Below are positions 1 through 8,638 of a stretch of DNA of 64,000 nucleotides, in pieces. This stretch comes from Streptomyces sp. ICC1 (GTDB taxonomy: Bacteria > Actinomycetota > Actinomycetes > Streptomycetales > Streptomycetaceae): positions 1,612,001 to 1,676,000 of the forward strand of contig NZ_CP030287.1 of assembly GCF_003287935.1 (NCBI RefSeq), written 5' to 3'. Made by a program: the position numbers and the translations under genes. Numbering within the stretch: the first letter of the stretch is position 1; each line of letters opens with the position of its first letter. The notes beneath the pieces were generated by a model. It made no database searches and was not told the origin of the DNA. It saw nothing but the letters and a program-made list of their open reading frames with translations.

Positions 1-870
1 GGCGCCCGCGACCGTGCCCAGGCCGCCGATGACGATCATGGCCAGGTACTCCAGGGACAGGACCATGCCGAAGTAGTCGGGCACGGTGCGCTGGAAGACC
101 AGGGCGAGCAGTACGCCGGCCAGCCCGGCGTACATGGACGACAGGACGAACACGGCCGCCCGGGTCCGGGCCACCGGCACTCCCATCACCCCGGCGGCGA
201 TGCGGTGGTCGCGCAGGGCGTTCATGGCACGGCCGGGCCGGCCCCGCAGGATCCCGCGCGCGAACAGGGCGCCGCAGACGAGGGCGGCCAGGGCCACGTA
301 CCAGAGCTTCTCGGCCGACTGCAGGGGGACGGCGGCGACGACCGTCTCGGTGTCGTCGAAGGTGAGGCCGAAGAGGGACAGCGGCTCCACGGCACGGCCG
401 TTGAAGCCGCCGGTCAGACTGGTCGCGTTGAAGAGCAGGTGCTGGCCGATGAAGATCAGCGCGAGGGTGGCGATACCGAGGTACGCGCCGCTCAGACGGC
501 CCGCGATCGGGCTGAACAGACCGCCCGCCGCCCCGGCCACCGCCACGGCGAGGAGGGCGGCGAGCCAGCTGGGCAGGCCGAGCCCGACGAGGGTGTGGCC
601 CCCGACCGTGCTGCCGTCCCCGGCCAGCGCGCAGTAGCCGTACGCGCCGACGGCGAGGAAGAAGGCGTGGCCCATGGACAGCTGTCCGGTGGCTCCGGTC
701 AGCAGGTTGAGCCCGATGGCGCCGATGGCCGCGGCCATGGCGAAGAGCCCTGCCTGCAGCCAGAACCGGTCGAGGTAGAAGGGCAGCGCCAGCAGCACCG
801 CGCCGAGGACGGCCGCCGACACCGTCCGGGCCCGGAGCCGCCCGGGCCGGGCGGTCGTGGTCTCAGACAC
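1..870 (-). CDS. livM: Branched-chain amino-acid-type ABC transporter permease LivM (3' end outside window)
   Basis: Second inner-membrane permease of a LivFGHM-type (HAAT family) importer. The first 290 codons are visible and the C-terminus runs off the left edge. The protein starts MSETTTARPGRLRAR and is followed by many hydrophobic segments; the family stretch GQLSMGHAFFLAVGAYGY lies near residue 70 and a C-terminal VIGGLGTVAGA stretch precedes the cut. The GTG start at 870 lies inside the last codons of livH (8-bp overlap), which suggests translational coupling. Permease identity is secure. The substrate (Leu/Ile/Val, urea, short amides or other) cannot be told from sequence, and no periplasmic binding protein is visible in the window. 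Confidence 0.88.
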   Translation of the reverse strand, partial: MSETTTARPGRLRARTVSAAVLGAVLLALPFYLDRFWLQAGLFAMAAAIGAIGLNLLTGATGQLSMGHAFFLAVGAYGYCALAGDGSTVGGHTLVGLGLPSWLAALLAVAVAGAAGGLFSPIAGRLSGAYLGIATLALIFIGQHLLFNATSLTGGFNGRAVEPLSLFGLTFDDTETVVAAVPLQSAEKLWYVALAALVCGALFARGILRGRPGRAMNALRDHRIAAGVMGVPVARTRAAVFVLSSMYAGLAGVLLALVFQRTVPDYFGMVLSLEYLAMIVIGGLGTVAGA

Positions 871-1753
871 GGGCGAGCTCCTTCGTACCGAACAGACCGG
901 CCGGGCGGACCAGGAGGACGGCGACCATCACCACGTACGGCGCGAGGTCGCCGATGCCCCGGCCGAGGAAGGCCAGCTGGCCCTGGTACCCGGTGGCCAG
1001 CGCCTCCGTGACCCCGACGATCAGGCCGCCGGCCAGTGCGCCGGTCGTGGAGTCGAGGCCGCCCAGGATCGCCGCGGGGAAGGCCTTGAGCGCGGCCAGG
1101 GAGGTGGCGCGCTCCAGGCCGGGCGTCGGGAAGACCGTCAGGAAGAGCGCGGCGACGGCGGCCAGTGCCCCGGCCACCGCCCAGGCCGCGAGCGAGACCC
1201 GGCCCAGGCGCACGCCCATCAGCGCGGCGGTCTCGGGCTTCTCGGCGGCGGCCCGCATCGCCACCCCCCACGAGGTGTGGCGGAACACGAGCAGGAAGAC
1301 GGTGATCAGCAGACCGGCGGCCAGGATGGCGGCGATCCGGGTCTCGGCCAGCGTGACGGGGCCCAGGTGCACGACGCGGTCGCCCCACGGGTCGCCGAGC
1401 GGGAGCACGTCGGTGCCGATGCGCCGGGTGAGGTCGGTGATGAGGAGGATGTCGACGCCGATGGTGACGATGGCCAGCACGCTCTGGTCCTGACCCCGGT
1501 AGCGCCGCATCACCAGGAACTCGATCGCCGCGCCGACCGCGGCGGCCGCCAGGGTGCCGGCAGCGAGGGCGGGCCAGAAACCGATCTCCTCGTGCAGGGT
1601 CGCCGTGACGTACCCGCCGGCCAGCAGGAGCGAGGCGTGGGCGAAGTTGACCACCTCGGTGGCCTTGAAGATGATCACGAAGCCGAGGGCGATGAGCGCG
1701 TAGACGCTGCCCATCGAAATTCCGCCGAAGAGCAGTTCGAGGAAGGTGCTCAC
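863..1753 (-). CDS. livH: Branched-chain amino-acid-type ABC transporter permease LivH
   Basis: A 296-residue polytopic permease, the partner of LivM in the membrane channel. The N-terminus FGGISMGSVYALIALGFVII and the following VVNFAHASLLLAGGY are classic LivH signatures (NFAHG-type motif near residue 35). Late in the protein, AAILGGLDSTTGALAGG matches the cytoplasmic loop that contacts the ATPases. The GTG start overlaps the livG stop by 4 bp (GTGA), and its own stop overlaps livM. It is the third gene of the livF-G-H-M operon. Family assignment is firm; the substrate is inferred only from family. Confidence 0.92.
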   Translation of the reverse strand: MSTFLELLFGGISMGSVYALIALGFVIIFKATEVVNFAHASLLLAGGYVTATLHEEIGFWPALAAGTLAAAAVGAAIEFLVMRRYRGQDQSVLAIVTIGVDILLITDLTRRIGTDVLPLGDPWGDRVVHLGPVTLAETRIAAILAAGLLITVFLLVFRHTSWGVAMRAAAEKPETAALMGVRLGRVSLAAWAVAGALAAVAALFLTVFPTPGLERATSLAALKAFPAAILGGLDSTTGALAGGLIVGVTEALATGYQGQLAFLGRGIGDLAPYVVMVAVLLVRPAGLFGTKELARV

Positions 1754-2544
1754 GCGGCCGGGTCCTCCTCTCCGAGGTACGCGCGGATCACCGCGGGGTC
1801 GTTCTGCACCTGCGCGGGGGTCCCGCCGCCGATGCGCCTGCCGAAGTCGAGTACGGTCACCGCGTCCGCGAGCCGCATCACCACCCCCATGTCGTGTTCG
1901 ACCAGCACGATCGAGATTCCGAGGCCGTCACGGACGCCGGCGATGACGGCGGCCGTGCGGTGGCGCTCGTCCGCGGTCATGCCGGCGACGGGTTCGTCCA
2001 GGAGCAGCAGCCGGGGCTCCATGCACAGGGCCCGGGCGAGCTCGACGAGCTTCTGCTTTCCGTACGGGAGCGAGCCCGCCGGCGCCCCGAGGTCGCCCTC
2101 CAGGCCGACGAACGCGGCGATCTCCCGTACGCGTTCACGGTGCAGGCGGTCCTCGCGCGCGGCGGCCGGCAGCCGCAGTCCGGCGGCCAGGAACCCCGAC
2201 CGCATCAGCCGGTGGCGGCCCAGGAGCAGGCTGTCGGCGACCGTGGTGTGCGGGGGGAGCGCCAGGTTCTGGAAGGTCCGGGCGACGCCCAGGGCCGCGA
2301 CGTCGTGCGGGGCGAGGCCGGTGAGCTCGGCGGTCCCGAAGCGGACGCTGCCGGCGGTGGCCCGGTACACCCCGGAGAGCACGTTGAAGCAGGTCGACTT
2401 GCCCGCCCCGTTGGGCCCGATGACGGCGTGGACGCTGCCGGGGTCCACGGTGAAGGAGACGGAGTCGAGGGCGGTCAGGCCCGCGAAGCGGACGGTGACC
2501 CCGCTGACCTCGAGCGGCGGGGGAGGCGACCAGGACCCGGTCAC
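1750..2544 (-). CDS. livG: ABC transporter ATP-binding protein LivG
   Basis: Cytoplasmic ATPase that powers the LivHM permease. Walker A is GPNGAGKST near residue 42. The signature region is unusual: PYGKQKLVELARAL replaces a standard LSGGQ motif, as is common in LivG proteins. Walker B is LLLLDEPVAGM. The C-terminus with VLDFGRRIGGGTPAQVQNDPAVIRAYLGEE is the LivG-specific tail. I prefer the GTG at 2544 because it gives the same 4-bp GTGA overlap with livF seen elsewhere in the operon; a GTG at 2553 would add three residues. Each subunit type appears once, as expected for an HAAT importer. Confidence 0.92.
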   Translation of the reverse strand: MTGSWSPPPPLEVSGVTVRFAGLTALDSVSFTVDPGSVHAVIGPNGAGKSTCFNVLSGVYRATAGSVRFGTAELTGLAPHDVAALGVARTFQNLALPPHTTVADSLLLGRHRLMRSGFLAAGLRLPAAAREDRLHRERVREIAAFVGLEGDLGAPAGSLPYGKQKLVELARALCMEPRLLLLDEPVAGMTADERHRTAAVIAGVRDGLGISIVLVEHDMGVVMRLADAVTVLDFGRRIGGGTPAQVQNDPAVIRAYLGEEDPAA

Positions 2545-3356
2545 GCGGACCACCTGCGCAGCGTGCGGGGCGCCCCGTCAGGTGCCTGCGCCCCGGCCGG
2601 TGCCCGCGAGGGCGCGGCCTCGTCGGTGATGCCGAGATAGCGTCGGCGGACCTCGTCCGAGGCGGCCAGCTCCGCGGCCGGGCCGTCCAGGGTGACCTCG
2701 CCGACCTCCAGCACGTAGGCGTGGGAGGACAGGCGCAGGGCCAGGGCCGCGTTCTGTTCGACGAGGAGCACCGAAGTGCCGGAGGCGTTGATCTCGGTGA
2801 CGGTCTCCGCGATGGCGGAGGCCATCTTGGGGGCCAGCCCGAGGGTGGGCTCGTCGAGGAGCAGCAGGCGGGGGCGGGCCATCAGCGCCCGGCCCAGGGC
2901 GAGCATCTGCTGCTCGCCGCCGGACAGCAGGCCGGCGCGCTGGCGCGCCCGCTCGGCCAGTACGGGGAACAGCTCGTGCACCCGGGCGAGGGACCGGGCG
3001 GTGTCCGCGCGGGACCCCGAACGGCCGCCCAGCGCCCCGGCGCGGAGATTGTCCGCGACGGTCATCCGCGTGAACACCTGCCGCCCCTCGGGAACCTGCA
3101 CCACACCGGCGGCGACCACCCGGTCCGGGCCGAGCCCGTCGAGCGGCCTGCCGTCGAAGCTGATGGTCCCCTCCGTCACGGCGCCCCGGTGGAACGGGAG
3201 CGTCCGGGACACGGCGCGCAGCAGCGTCGACTTTCCGGCCCCGTTCCCGCCCAGGACGACGACCACCGCTCCGGCGGGCACGTCGAGCGATACGGCGCGC
3301 AGCGCCCGGACCGGCCCGTAGCCGGCCGACAGCGCACGCACCTGTAGCGAAGCCAC
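2541..3356 (-). CDS. livF: ABC transporter ATP-binding protein LivF
   Basis: First gene of the operon and the second ATPase, about 271 residues. Walker A is GGNGAGKST near residue 36, the signature is LSGGEQQMLALGRAL, and Walker B is RLLLLDEPTLGLAPK. The middle PEGRQVFTRMTVADNL is the LivF hallmark (VPEGR.VF..MTV). The GTG start at 3356 follows a good AGAAGGGAGA ribosome site about 6 nt upstream; a longer open frame exists but is not needed. The C-terminus carries an extra proline/alanine-rich tail of about 25 residues past the usual YLG end. A divergent PucR-type regulator and paired operators lie just upstream. Confidence 0.92.
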   Translation of the reverse strand: MASLQVRALSAGYGPVRALRAVSLDVPAGAVVVVLGGNGAGKSTLLRAVSRTLPFHRGAVTEGTISFDGRPLDGLGPDRVVAAGVVQVPEGRQVFTRMTVADNLRAGALGGRSGSRADTARSLARVHELFPVLAERARQRAGLLSGGEQQMLALGRALMARPRLLLLDEPTLGLAPKMASAIAETVTEINASGTSVLLVEQNAALALRLSSHAYVLEVGEVTLDGPAAELAASDEVRRRYLGITDEAAPSRAPAGAQAPDGAPRTLRRWSA

Positions 3357-3396
3357 GTACTCTCCCTTCTCCTCTGTTCTTCTCCTCCGCGGGACC

Positions 3397-3506
3397 TTGT
3401 GCTGGCGCACAGACCAGCACCGGGCAGGGCCGCCGTCCACGGTCGGAAGCGGAATCGCTGCGGATGACCAGCGGCGGCCGAACCGCGTTGTGCAAACGCA
3501 CAGACC
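3397..3506. promoter_or_regulatory. Two copies of a 19-bp operator-like element between livF and the PucR gene
   Basis: TTGTGC-TGGC-GCACAGACC at 3397-3415 and TTGTGC-AAAC-GCACAGACC at 3488-3506 share every base except the 4-nt spacer. Each core is a dyad (TGTGC-N4-GCACA). They lie 91 bp apart in the divergent intergenic region, one near livF and one just before the regulator start. Inferred role: binding sites for the adjacent PucR-type regulator, controlling both transporter and regulator. Confidence 0.6.
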
Positions 3507-3533
3507 TGTTGCGCGGGCCGCTGACGGGGGCGG

Positions 3534-4745
3534 ATGCGGATGACATCCTCGGCGCCCATGGGCGGACGCAGAACGCGCACGGAACAGGAATGGTCGGTCC
3601 TGCTGTCGGCAGCGGACGTACTGATCGCCGGCATCCCCGGACTCACCGACCAGCTCATCGAGGACCTGGCGAAGCACTCGCCGCTGTTCGACCTCGCCGT
3701 GCCCCGGGACGAGCACTGGCAGCAGGTCAGCGAGGCCATGCACTACGGGATCGAGGCGTTCGCGGCGCGGAGGTCCGCGCCGCGCAAGGACCTCGCGTAC
3801 GCCGAGGAGCTGGGCCGCAGGCGGGCCGAGCAGGGGCTTCCGCTGGACCTGCTGCTCTACGCGTACCGCAGGGCGGGGCGGCTCACCTGGGACGCCCTGC
3901 TGGACATCGTCACCGAGAAGGACCCGGAGGCGCTGCCCGTACTGGCGCGTGCGGCCGGGGCCATGTGGGCGGGGATCGAACAGCAGGCGACCGCGACCGC
4001 CGAGGCCTACCGGACGGCGGAGCTGGAGATGCGCCGGCGCAGCGACGAGAGGGTGCAGGCCCTGCTGGACGCGCTCCTGGAGGGGGACGCGTCGCCCGGG
4101 CTGGCCGCCCAGGTGGCGCTGGCCCTGGACCTGCCGGAGCAGGGGAGGTACGCGGTGGTGGTGCTGCCCGCGGACCGGGGCGACGCCGTGCACCGGGTGG
4201 CGGCGGCGCGCGGGATGCGCCTGTTCTGGCGGATGCGCACGGAACGGGAGCTGGCGGTCGTTGCCTTGGGCGACTGCTCGCCGGCCGATCTGGCGGTGGA
4301 GCTGGCCGACCGCTGTCCGGGGCCGGGCGGGATCAGCCCGGCCGTGGAGGGCCTGGCCGAACTGGGCCGGGCACGGCGGCTGGCGGAGACGGCGCTGCGG
4401 ACCTGCGGGCAGGACGAGCGGACCCTGGTGCAGCTGACCGACCGGCTGCCCACGGCCCTGGTGGTCCGCCAGCCGGAGCTCTCGGCGGAACTGGTCCTGT
4501 CGGTACTGGGACCGCTGCTGGAGCTGGATCCGGCGGACCGGGCGATGCTGCTCGAGACCCTGGACGCCTGGCTGGCCGCGGAGGGTTCGGCCGGCCGGGC
4601 GGCCGGCCGCCTGTACTGCCACCGCAACACGGTCTTCAACCGCCTGCGCAGGCTGGAGCACGTGACCTCGCGCTCGCTGTCGCGGCCCCGGGACCTGATC
4701 GCGCTCACCCTCGCGCTCGACGCGTACCGGTTGTCGGGAGGGTGA
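3534..4745 (+). CDS. PucR/CdaR-type helix-turn-helix transcriptional regulator
   Basis: A 403-residue regulator. The C-terminal YCHRNTVFNRLRRLEHVTSRSLSRPRDLIALTLALDAYRL is the PucR C-terminal HTH (H-R-NT-..-RL..-E; roughly residues 355-400). The middle part (about 170-300) has the divergent GGDEF-like fold expected in this family, and the N-terminus is a helical sensor region with no recognised ligand motif. Members control purine, amino-acid or sugar-acid use and often sit beside the transporter they regulate. It is divergent from livFGHM with paired dyads between, so it most likely controls that operon. The start is chosen as the first ATG after a G-rich stretch; ATG 3540 and 3558 are alternatives. 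Confidence 0.85.
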   Translation: MRMTSSAPMGGRRTRTEQEWSVLLSAADVLIAGIPGLTDQLIEDLAKHSPLFDLAVPRDEHWQQVSEAMHYGIEAFAARRSAPRKDLAYAEELGRRRAEQGLPLDLLLYAYRRAGRLTWDALLDIVTEKDPEALPVLARAAGAMWAGIEQQATATAEAYRTAELEMRRRSDERVQALLDALLEGDASPGLAAQVALALDLPEQGRYAVVVLPADRGDAVHRVAAARGMRLFWRMRTERELAVVALGDCSPADLAVELADRCPGPGGISPAVEGLAELGRARRLAETALRTCGQDERTLVQLTDRLPTALVVRQPELSAELVLSVLGPLLELDPADRAMLLETLDAWLAAEGSAGRAAGRLYCHRNTVFNRLRRLEHVTSRSLSRPRDLIALTLALDAYRLSGG

Positions 4746-4830
4746 GAGCGGAGGACCACCCCGGCGGACCCTGAGGACCCGGAGGGACCCCGAAGAACCC
4801 GAAGAACCCGGAGGGCTTCGCGGGAGCGGC

Positions 4831-5433
4831 TCAGGCGCCTTGAGCGATCCGGTCGCGCTGGATCCGGTGGGCGAGCGAGCGGCGCACGGCCGCGGGCCCG
4901 GTGGCGGCGGCTCCGGAGGGGAGGTCGAGGCCGCGGCTGATCTCGTCGTACGCGGCGCGGCAGCCGGTGGGCAGCTCCGCCCGGTGTTCCCTCAGGTCCG
5001 CTTCGACGAGGCGGCGCAGCGCGTCGACGTTCTGGGGCGTGAGGCGCTTCCTCCCCCGGGCGAGGGCGTCGACGCAGGGGGTGCAGCTCGCCGCCTCCCC
5101 GAAGGCTTCGGAGAGCACCTCGGCGAGCCCCCACAGCCGCCCCTCGAGCCACGGCGCGTCGTCCTGGTCGAGGGACAGCCCCATCGGGGGCTCCGGGGCC
5201 TCGGTCCGGTGCTTCGCCACCTGCTTGGACACGGCGGGCTGGCTCATGCCGGTCAGCTGCGCGATGCGCTCCTGCGTCCAGCCGAGGCTCGCGAACACCT
5301 TGATCATCTCGGCGCGCAGCGCGCGCATCTCCTCGCCGGCGCGGATGACCTCGTTCATGCCGGCGAGCATCCGCCCGGCCTGTTCCTCGGTCAGCGTCTC
5401 GGGGGTCCGGTACGTGCTCTCGTCGGCTGCCAC
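4831..5433 (-). CDS. Small helix-turn-helix regulator, sigma-70 region 4-like HTH (probably leaderless)
   Basis: About 200 residues. An N-terminal segment with VIRAGEEMRALRAEMIKVFASLGWTQERIAQLTGMSQPAVSKQV is a clear HTH (WTQ.RIA.LTGMSQ.AVSK, around residues 50-75). The rest is charged, with two cysteines (ASCTPCVDAL), and has no known domain. GTG 5433 is preferred over the farther ATG 5481: the longer form would translate the operator region, there is no Shine-Dalgarno, and on the minus strand a TATAAC hexamer ends 6 nt before the GTG, which suggests a leaderless mRNA. It is divergent from an alpha/beta hydrolase across a tandem palindrome cluster, so it probably binds there and represses itself and the hydrolase. 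Confidence 0.72.
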   Translation of the reverse strand: MAADESTYRTPETLTEEQAGRMLAGMNEVIRAGEEMRALRAEMIKVFASLGWTQERIAQLTGMSQPAVSKQVAKHRTEAPEPPMGLSLDQDDAPWLEGRLWGLAEVLSEAFGEAASCTPCVDALARGRKRLTPQNVDALRRLVEADLREHRAELPTGCRAAYDEISRGLDLPSGAAATGPAAVRRSLAHRIQRDRIAQGA

Positions 5434-5505
5434 AACCCAGTTATACACCAGGCGCCCTGCCCGCATAACCGGGTTGTACAACCGGGTTGTACGACCCGGT
5501 TGTGG
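5430..5505. promoter_or_regulatory. Cluster of four 17-bp palindromic operator sites
   Basis: The best copy, at 5476-5492, is a perfect dyad: GTACAACC, one central G, GGTTGTAC. Overlapping copies sit at 5463-5479 (15 of 17 matches) and 5489-5505, spaced exactly 13 bp, so AACCGGGTTGTAC is a tandem repeat. A degenerate fourth copy at 5430-5446 covers the GTG and the -10-like TATAAC of the divergent HTH gene. This is a typical multi-site operator for a homodimeric repressor; the adjacent HTH protein is the obvious candidate. Confidence 0.75.
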
Positions 5506-5522
5506 ATGGCAGGATCCCGGTC

Positions 5523-6353
5523 ATGCCCACTTTCACCGCCCCTGACGGAACCCGGCTCGCCTACCGCGCGACCGGCCACGGCGACCCGCTCGTCTGCATC
5601 CCGGGAGGTCCCGCGGACTCCGCTTACCTCGGGGATCTCGGCGGCCTGTCCGCCCACCGCCGCCTGATCGTCCTGGACCTTCGCGGCACCGGCGGATCCG
5701 CGGTTCCCGAAGACACCTCCTCCTACCGGTGCGACCGGCTGGTCGACGACGTCGAGGCGCTGCGCGAGCACCTCGGACTGGCCCGGACGGACCTGCTCGG
5801 CCACTCCGCCGGCGCGAACATCGCCGCGCAGTACGCGGCCCGGTACCCGGAGAGGGCCGGCAGGCTCGCGCTGATCGGCCCCGGTGCCCGCGCCGTGGGC
5901 ATCGCGATCGCGGGAGAGACCCGACGGGAGGTCGCCCTGTCGCGGCAGGGGGAGCCGTGGTTCCCGGCGGCGTTCGCCGCGCTGGAAGCGATCACCGGGG
6001 GAACGGGCAGCGACTGGGACGCCATCGCCCCCTTCTTCTGCGGCCGGTGGGACGAGGCCGCGCGGGAACACCACGCGGCCGGCCGGCCGAGCAACACGGA
6101 AGCCGTGGCCGGGTTCGCGGCCGAGGGCGCCTTCGACCCGGAGGGCACCCGGGCCGCGCTTGCCGGCCACGGGGCCCCCGTCCTGCTGCTCACCGGGAGC
6201 TTCGACCTCAACAGCCCGCCCGCCACGACGGCCGAGTTCGCGGAGCTGTTCCCCGACGCGGCGCTCGTGGTGCAGCCGGGAGCCGGACACTACCCCTGGC
6301 TCGACGACGCCGACCGCTTCGTGGGGGCCGTCGCGGAGTTCCTCGCGCGATGA
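5523..6353 (+). CDS. Alpha/beta hydrolase (proline iminopeptidase-like)
   Basis: A 276-residue alpha/beta-hydrolase. CIPGGPADSA near residue 25 supplies the oxyanion-hole GGP motif typical of S33 peptidase-like hydrolases. The nucleophile elbow is GHSAGAN (Ser near residue 98). The acid is probably Asp in LLTGSFDLNSP, and the catalytic His is in GAGHYPWLD near residue 258. DLRGTGGSA after the second strand is shared with prolyl aminopeptidases and haloperoxidase-like enzymes. The substrate is unknown. Start is ATG 5523 with a weak GGCAGGA upstream; an earlier in-frame ATG at 5487 would lie within the operators. Confidence 0.82.
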   Translation: MPTFTAPDGTRLAYRATGHGDPLVCIPGGPADSAYLGDLGGLSAHRRLIVLDLRGTGGSAVPEDTSSYRCDRLVDDVEALREHLGLARTDLLGHSAGANIAAQYAARYPERAGRLALIGPGARAVGIAIAGETRREVALSRQGEPWFPAAFAALEAITGGTGSDWDAIAPFFCGRWDEAAREHHAAGRPSNTEAVAGFAAEGAFDPEGTRAALAGHGAPVLLLTGSFDLNSPPATTAEFAELFPDAALVVQPGAGHYPWLDDADRFVGAVAEFLAR

Positions 6354-6370
6354 CCGCGGCCGCCGGGCGG

Positions 6371-7819
<1,449 letters not shown>

Positions 7820-7851
7820 TCAACATCCGCCGCTCATGCCTACGATCGGCG

Positions 7852-7887
7852 ATTCTGCGGGAGGGCAGGGGTCTTGCCGCAAGCCCC
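7852..7887 (-). promoter_or_regulatory. Rifamycin-associated element (RAE) in the rox promoter
   Basis: On the minus strand, 7887-7868 reads GGGG-CTTGC-G-GCAAG-A-CCCC, an almost perfect inverted repeat. It matches, as I recall it, the RAE found before rifamycin-inactivating genes (rox, rph, arr, helR) in actinomycetes. TTGCGG inside the element and CAGAAT at 7857-7852 are spaced 19 nt and could be the -35 and -10, giving a leader of about 40 nt before the TTG start. Confidence 0.8.
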
Positions 7888-7921
7888 CTGGTGCGCTATA
7901 CGTTGAAAGTGGCGAGGAGAG

Positions 7922-8521
7922 TCAGCGGCCGCCGGCTACCCGGCGCACGCGCTCCTGCCCGGTGCCCCGGCAGTCCGGGCAGTCCATCCCGAGCCCGCAC
8001 TCCGCGCACCTCCGGCTGTTCACGAAGCCCAGGCCCTCGCACGCGCGGCACGAGCCCCAGCCCTCGCACACGGCGCACAGCCGGTAGCCGGGCTTCAGCG
8101 TCTCCGGGGTGGCCGCGCGCGGCGGACGTACCCACTGCGCGTGGATCCACACCACGGGTGTCTGGCCCGAGATCCGCAGGGTGCGGCCCGCGGCGCCGAC
8201 ACCCGCCTCGAACCCCTCGCGCGTGGCCCTGAGGAAAGGATGCCCGTGGAAGGACCGGCGGGACTCGGTGCGCCAGCCCGCCGCGGCGAACGCGTCGGCG
8301 GCGGCGCCGACAGCGGACTCGTAGGATGTTTCGGCCAGGAACAGGGACATCGAGAACCGCTTGCCCATCGCGCCGCCCGCGGTGTGCCGGTCGGCGGTCC
8401 GCTCCTCGGCGCGGGGTTCGACGCCGGGGGAGACCCGGGCCGCGACGGACCGCAGCTCGCCGCGCAGCCGGCTGACCGCCCGCTCGAACTCCTCGGCAGC
8501 GCCCTCGATTTCCTCGCTCAT
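7922..8521 (-). CDS. Hypothetical protein with C-terminal CXXCXGXG zinc-finger repeats
   Basis: About 199 residues. The N-terminal half (SEEIEGAAEEFERAVSRLRGELR) is helical and acidic. The middle has a compact alpha/beta stretch (SMSLFLAETSYESAVGAAADAF) and TPVVWIHAQWV. The C-terminus carries four cysteine pairs: CAVCEGWGSC, CRACEGLGF, CAECGLGMDC and CPDCRGTGQ. These resemble the DnaJ central zinc domain, without a J domain. ATG 8521 is chosen because MSEEIEGAAEEF looks like a real N-terminus; an open extension to 8605 has no good ribosome site. The gene is 34 bp upstream of the RAE and reads toward rox. Function unknown; a redox-, metal- or protein-binding role is possible. Confidence 0.65.
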   Translation of the reverse strand: MSEEIEGAAEEFERAVSRLRGELRSVAARVSPGVEPRAEERTADRHTAGGAMGKRFSMSLFLAETSYESAVGAAADAFAAAGWRTESRRSFHGHPFLRATREGFEAGVGAAGRTLRISGQTPVVWIHAQWVRPPRAATPETLKPGYRLCAVCEGWGSCRACEGLGFVNSRRCAECGLGMDCPDCRGTGQERVRRVAGGR

Positions 8522-8638
8522 GGCCACCACCCCCGCACCCATTTTACGGCCGTGCGCGGGCCCTGCGACATCCGTGGGAGGCGGCAACGGCACGGACGCC
8601 GGCACGCCGGCCCGGCAAGATCCGAAAGAGACGGCGGC

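Noticed and set aside
2541..4661. Very long minus-strand frame extending livF upstream
   Set aside because: Upstream part is antisense to the PucR-type gene; livF has its own GTG with a strong ribosome site at 3356.
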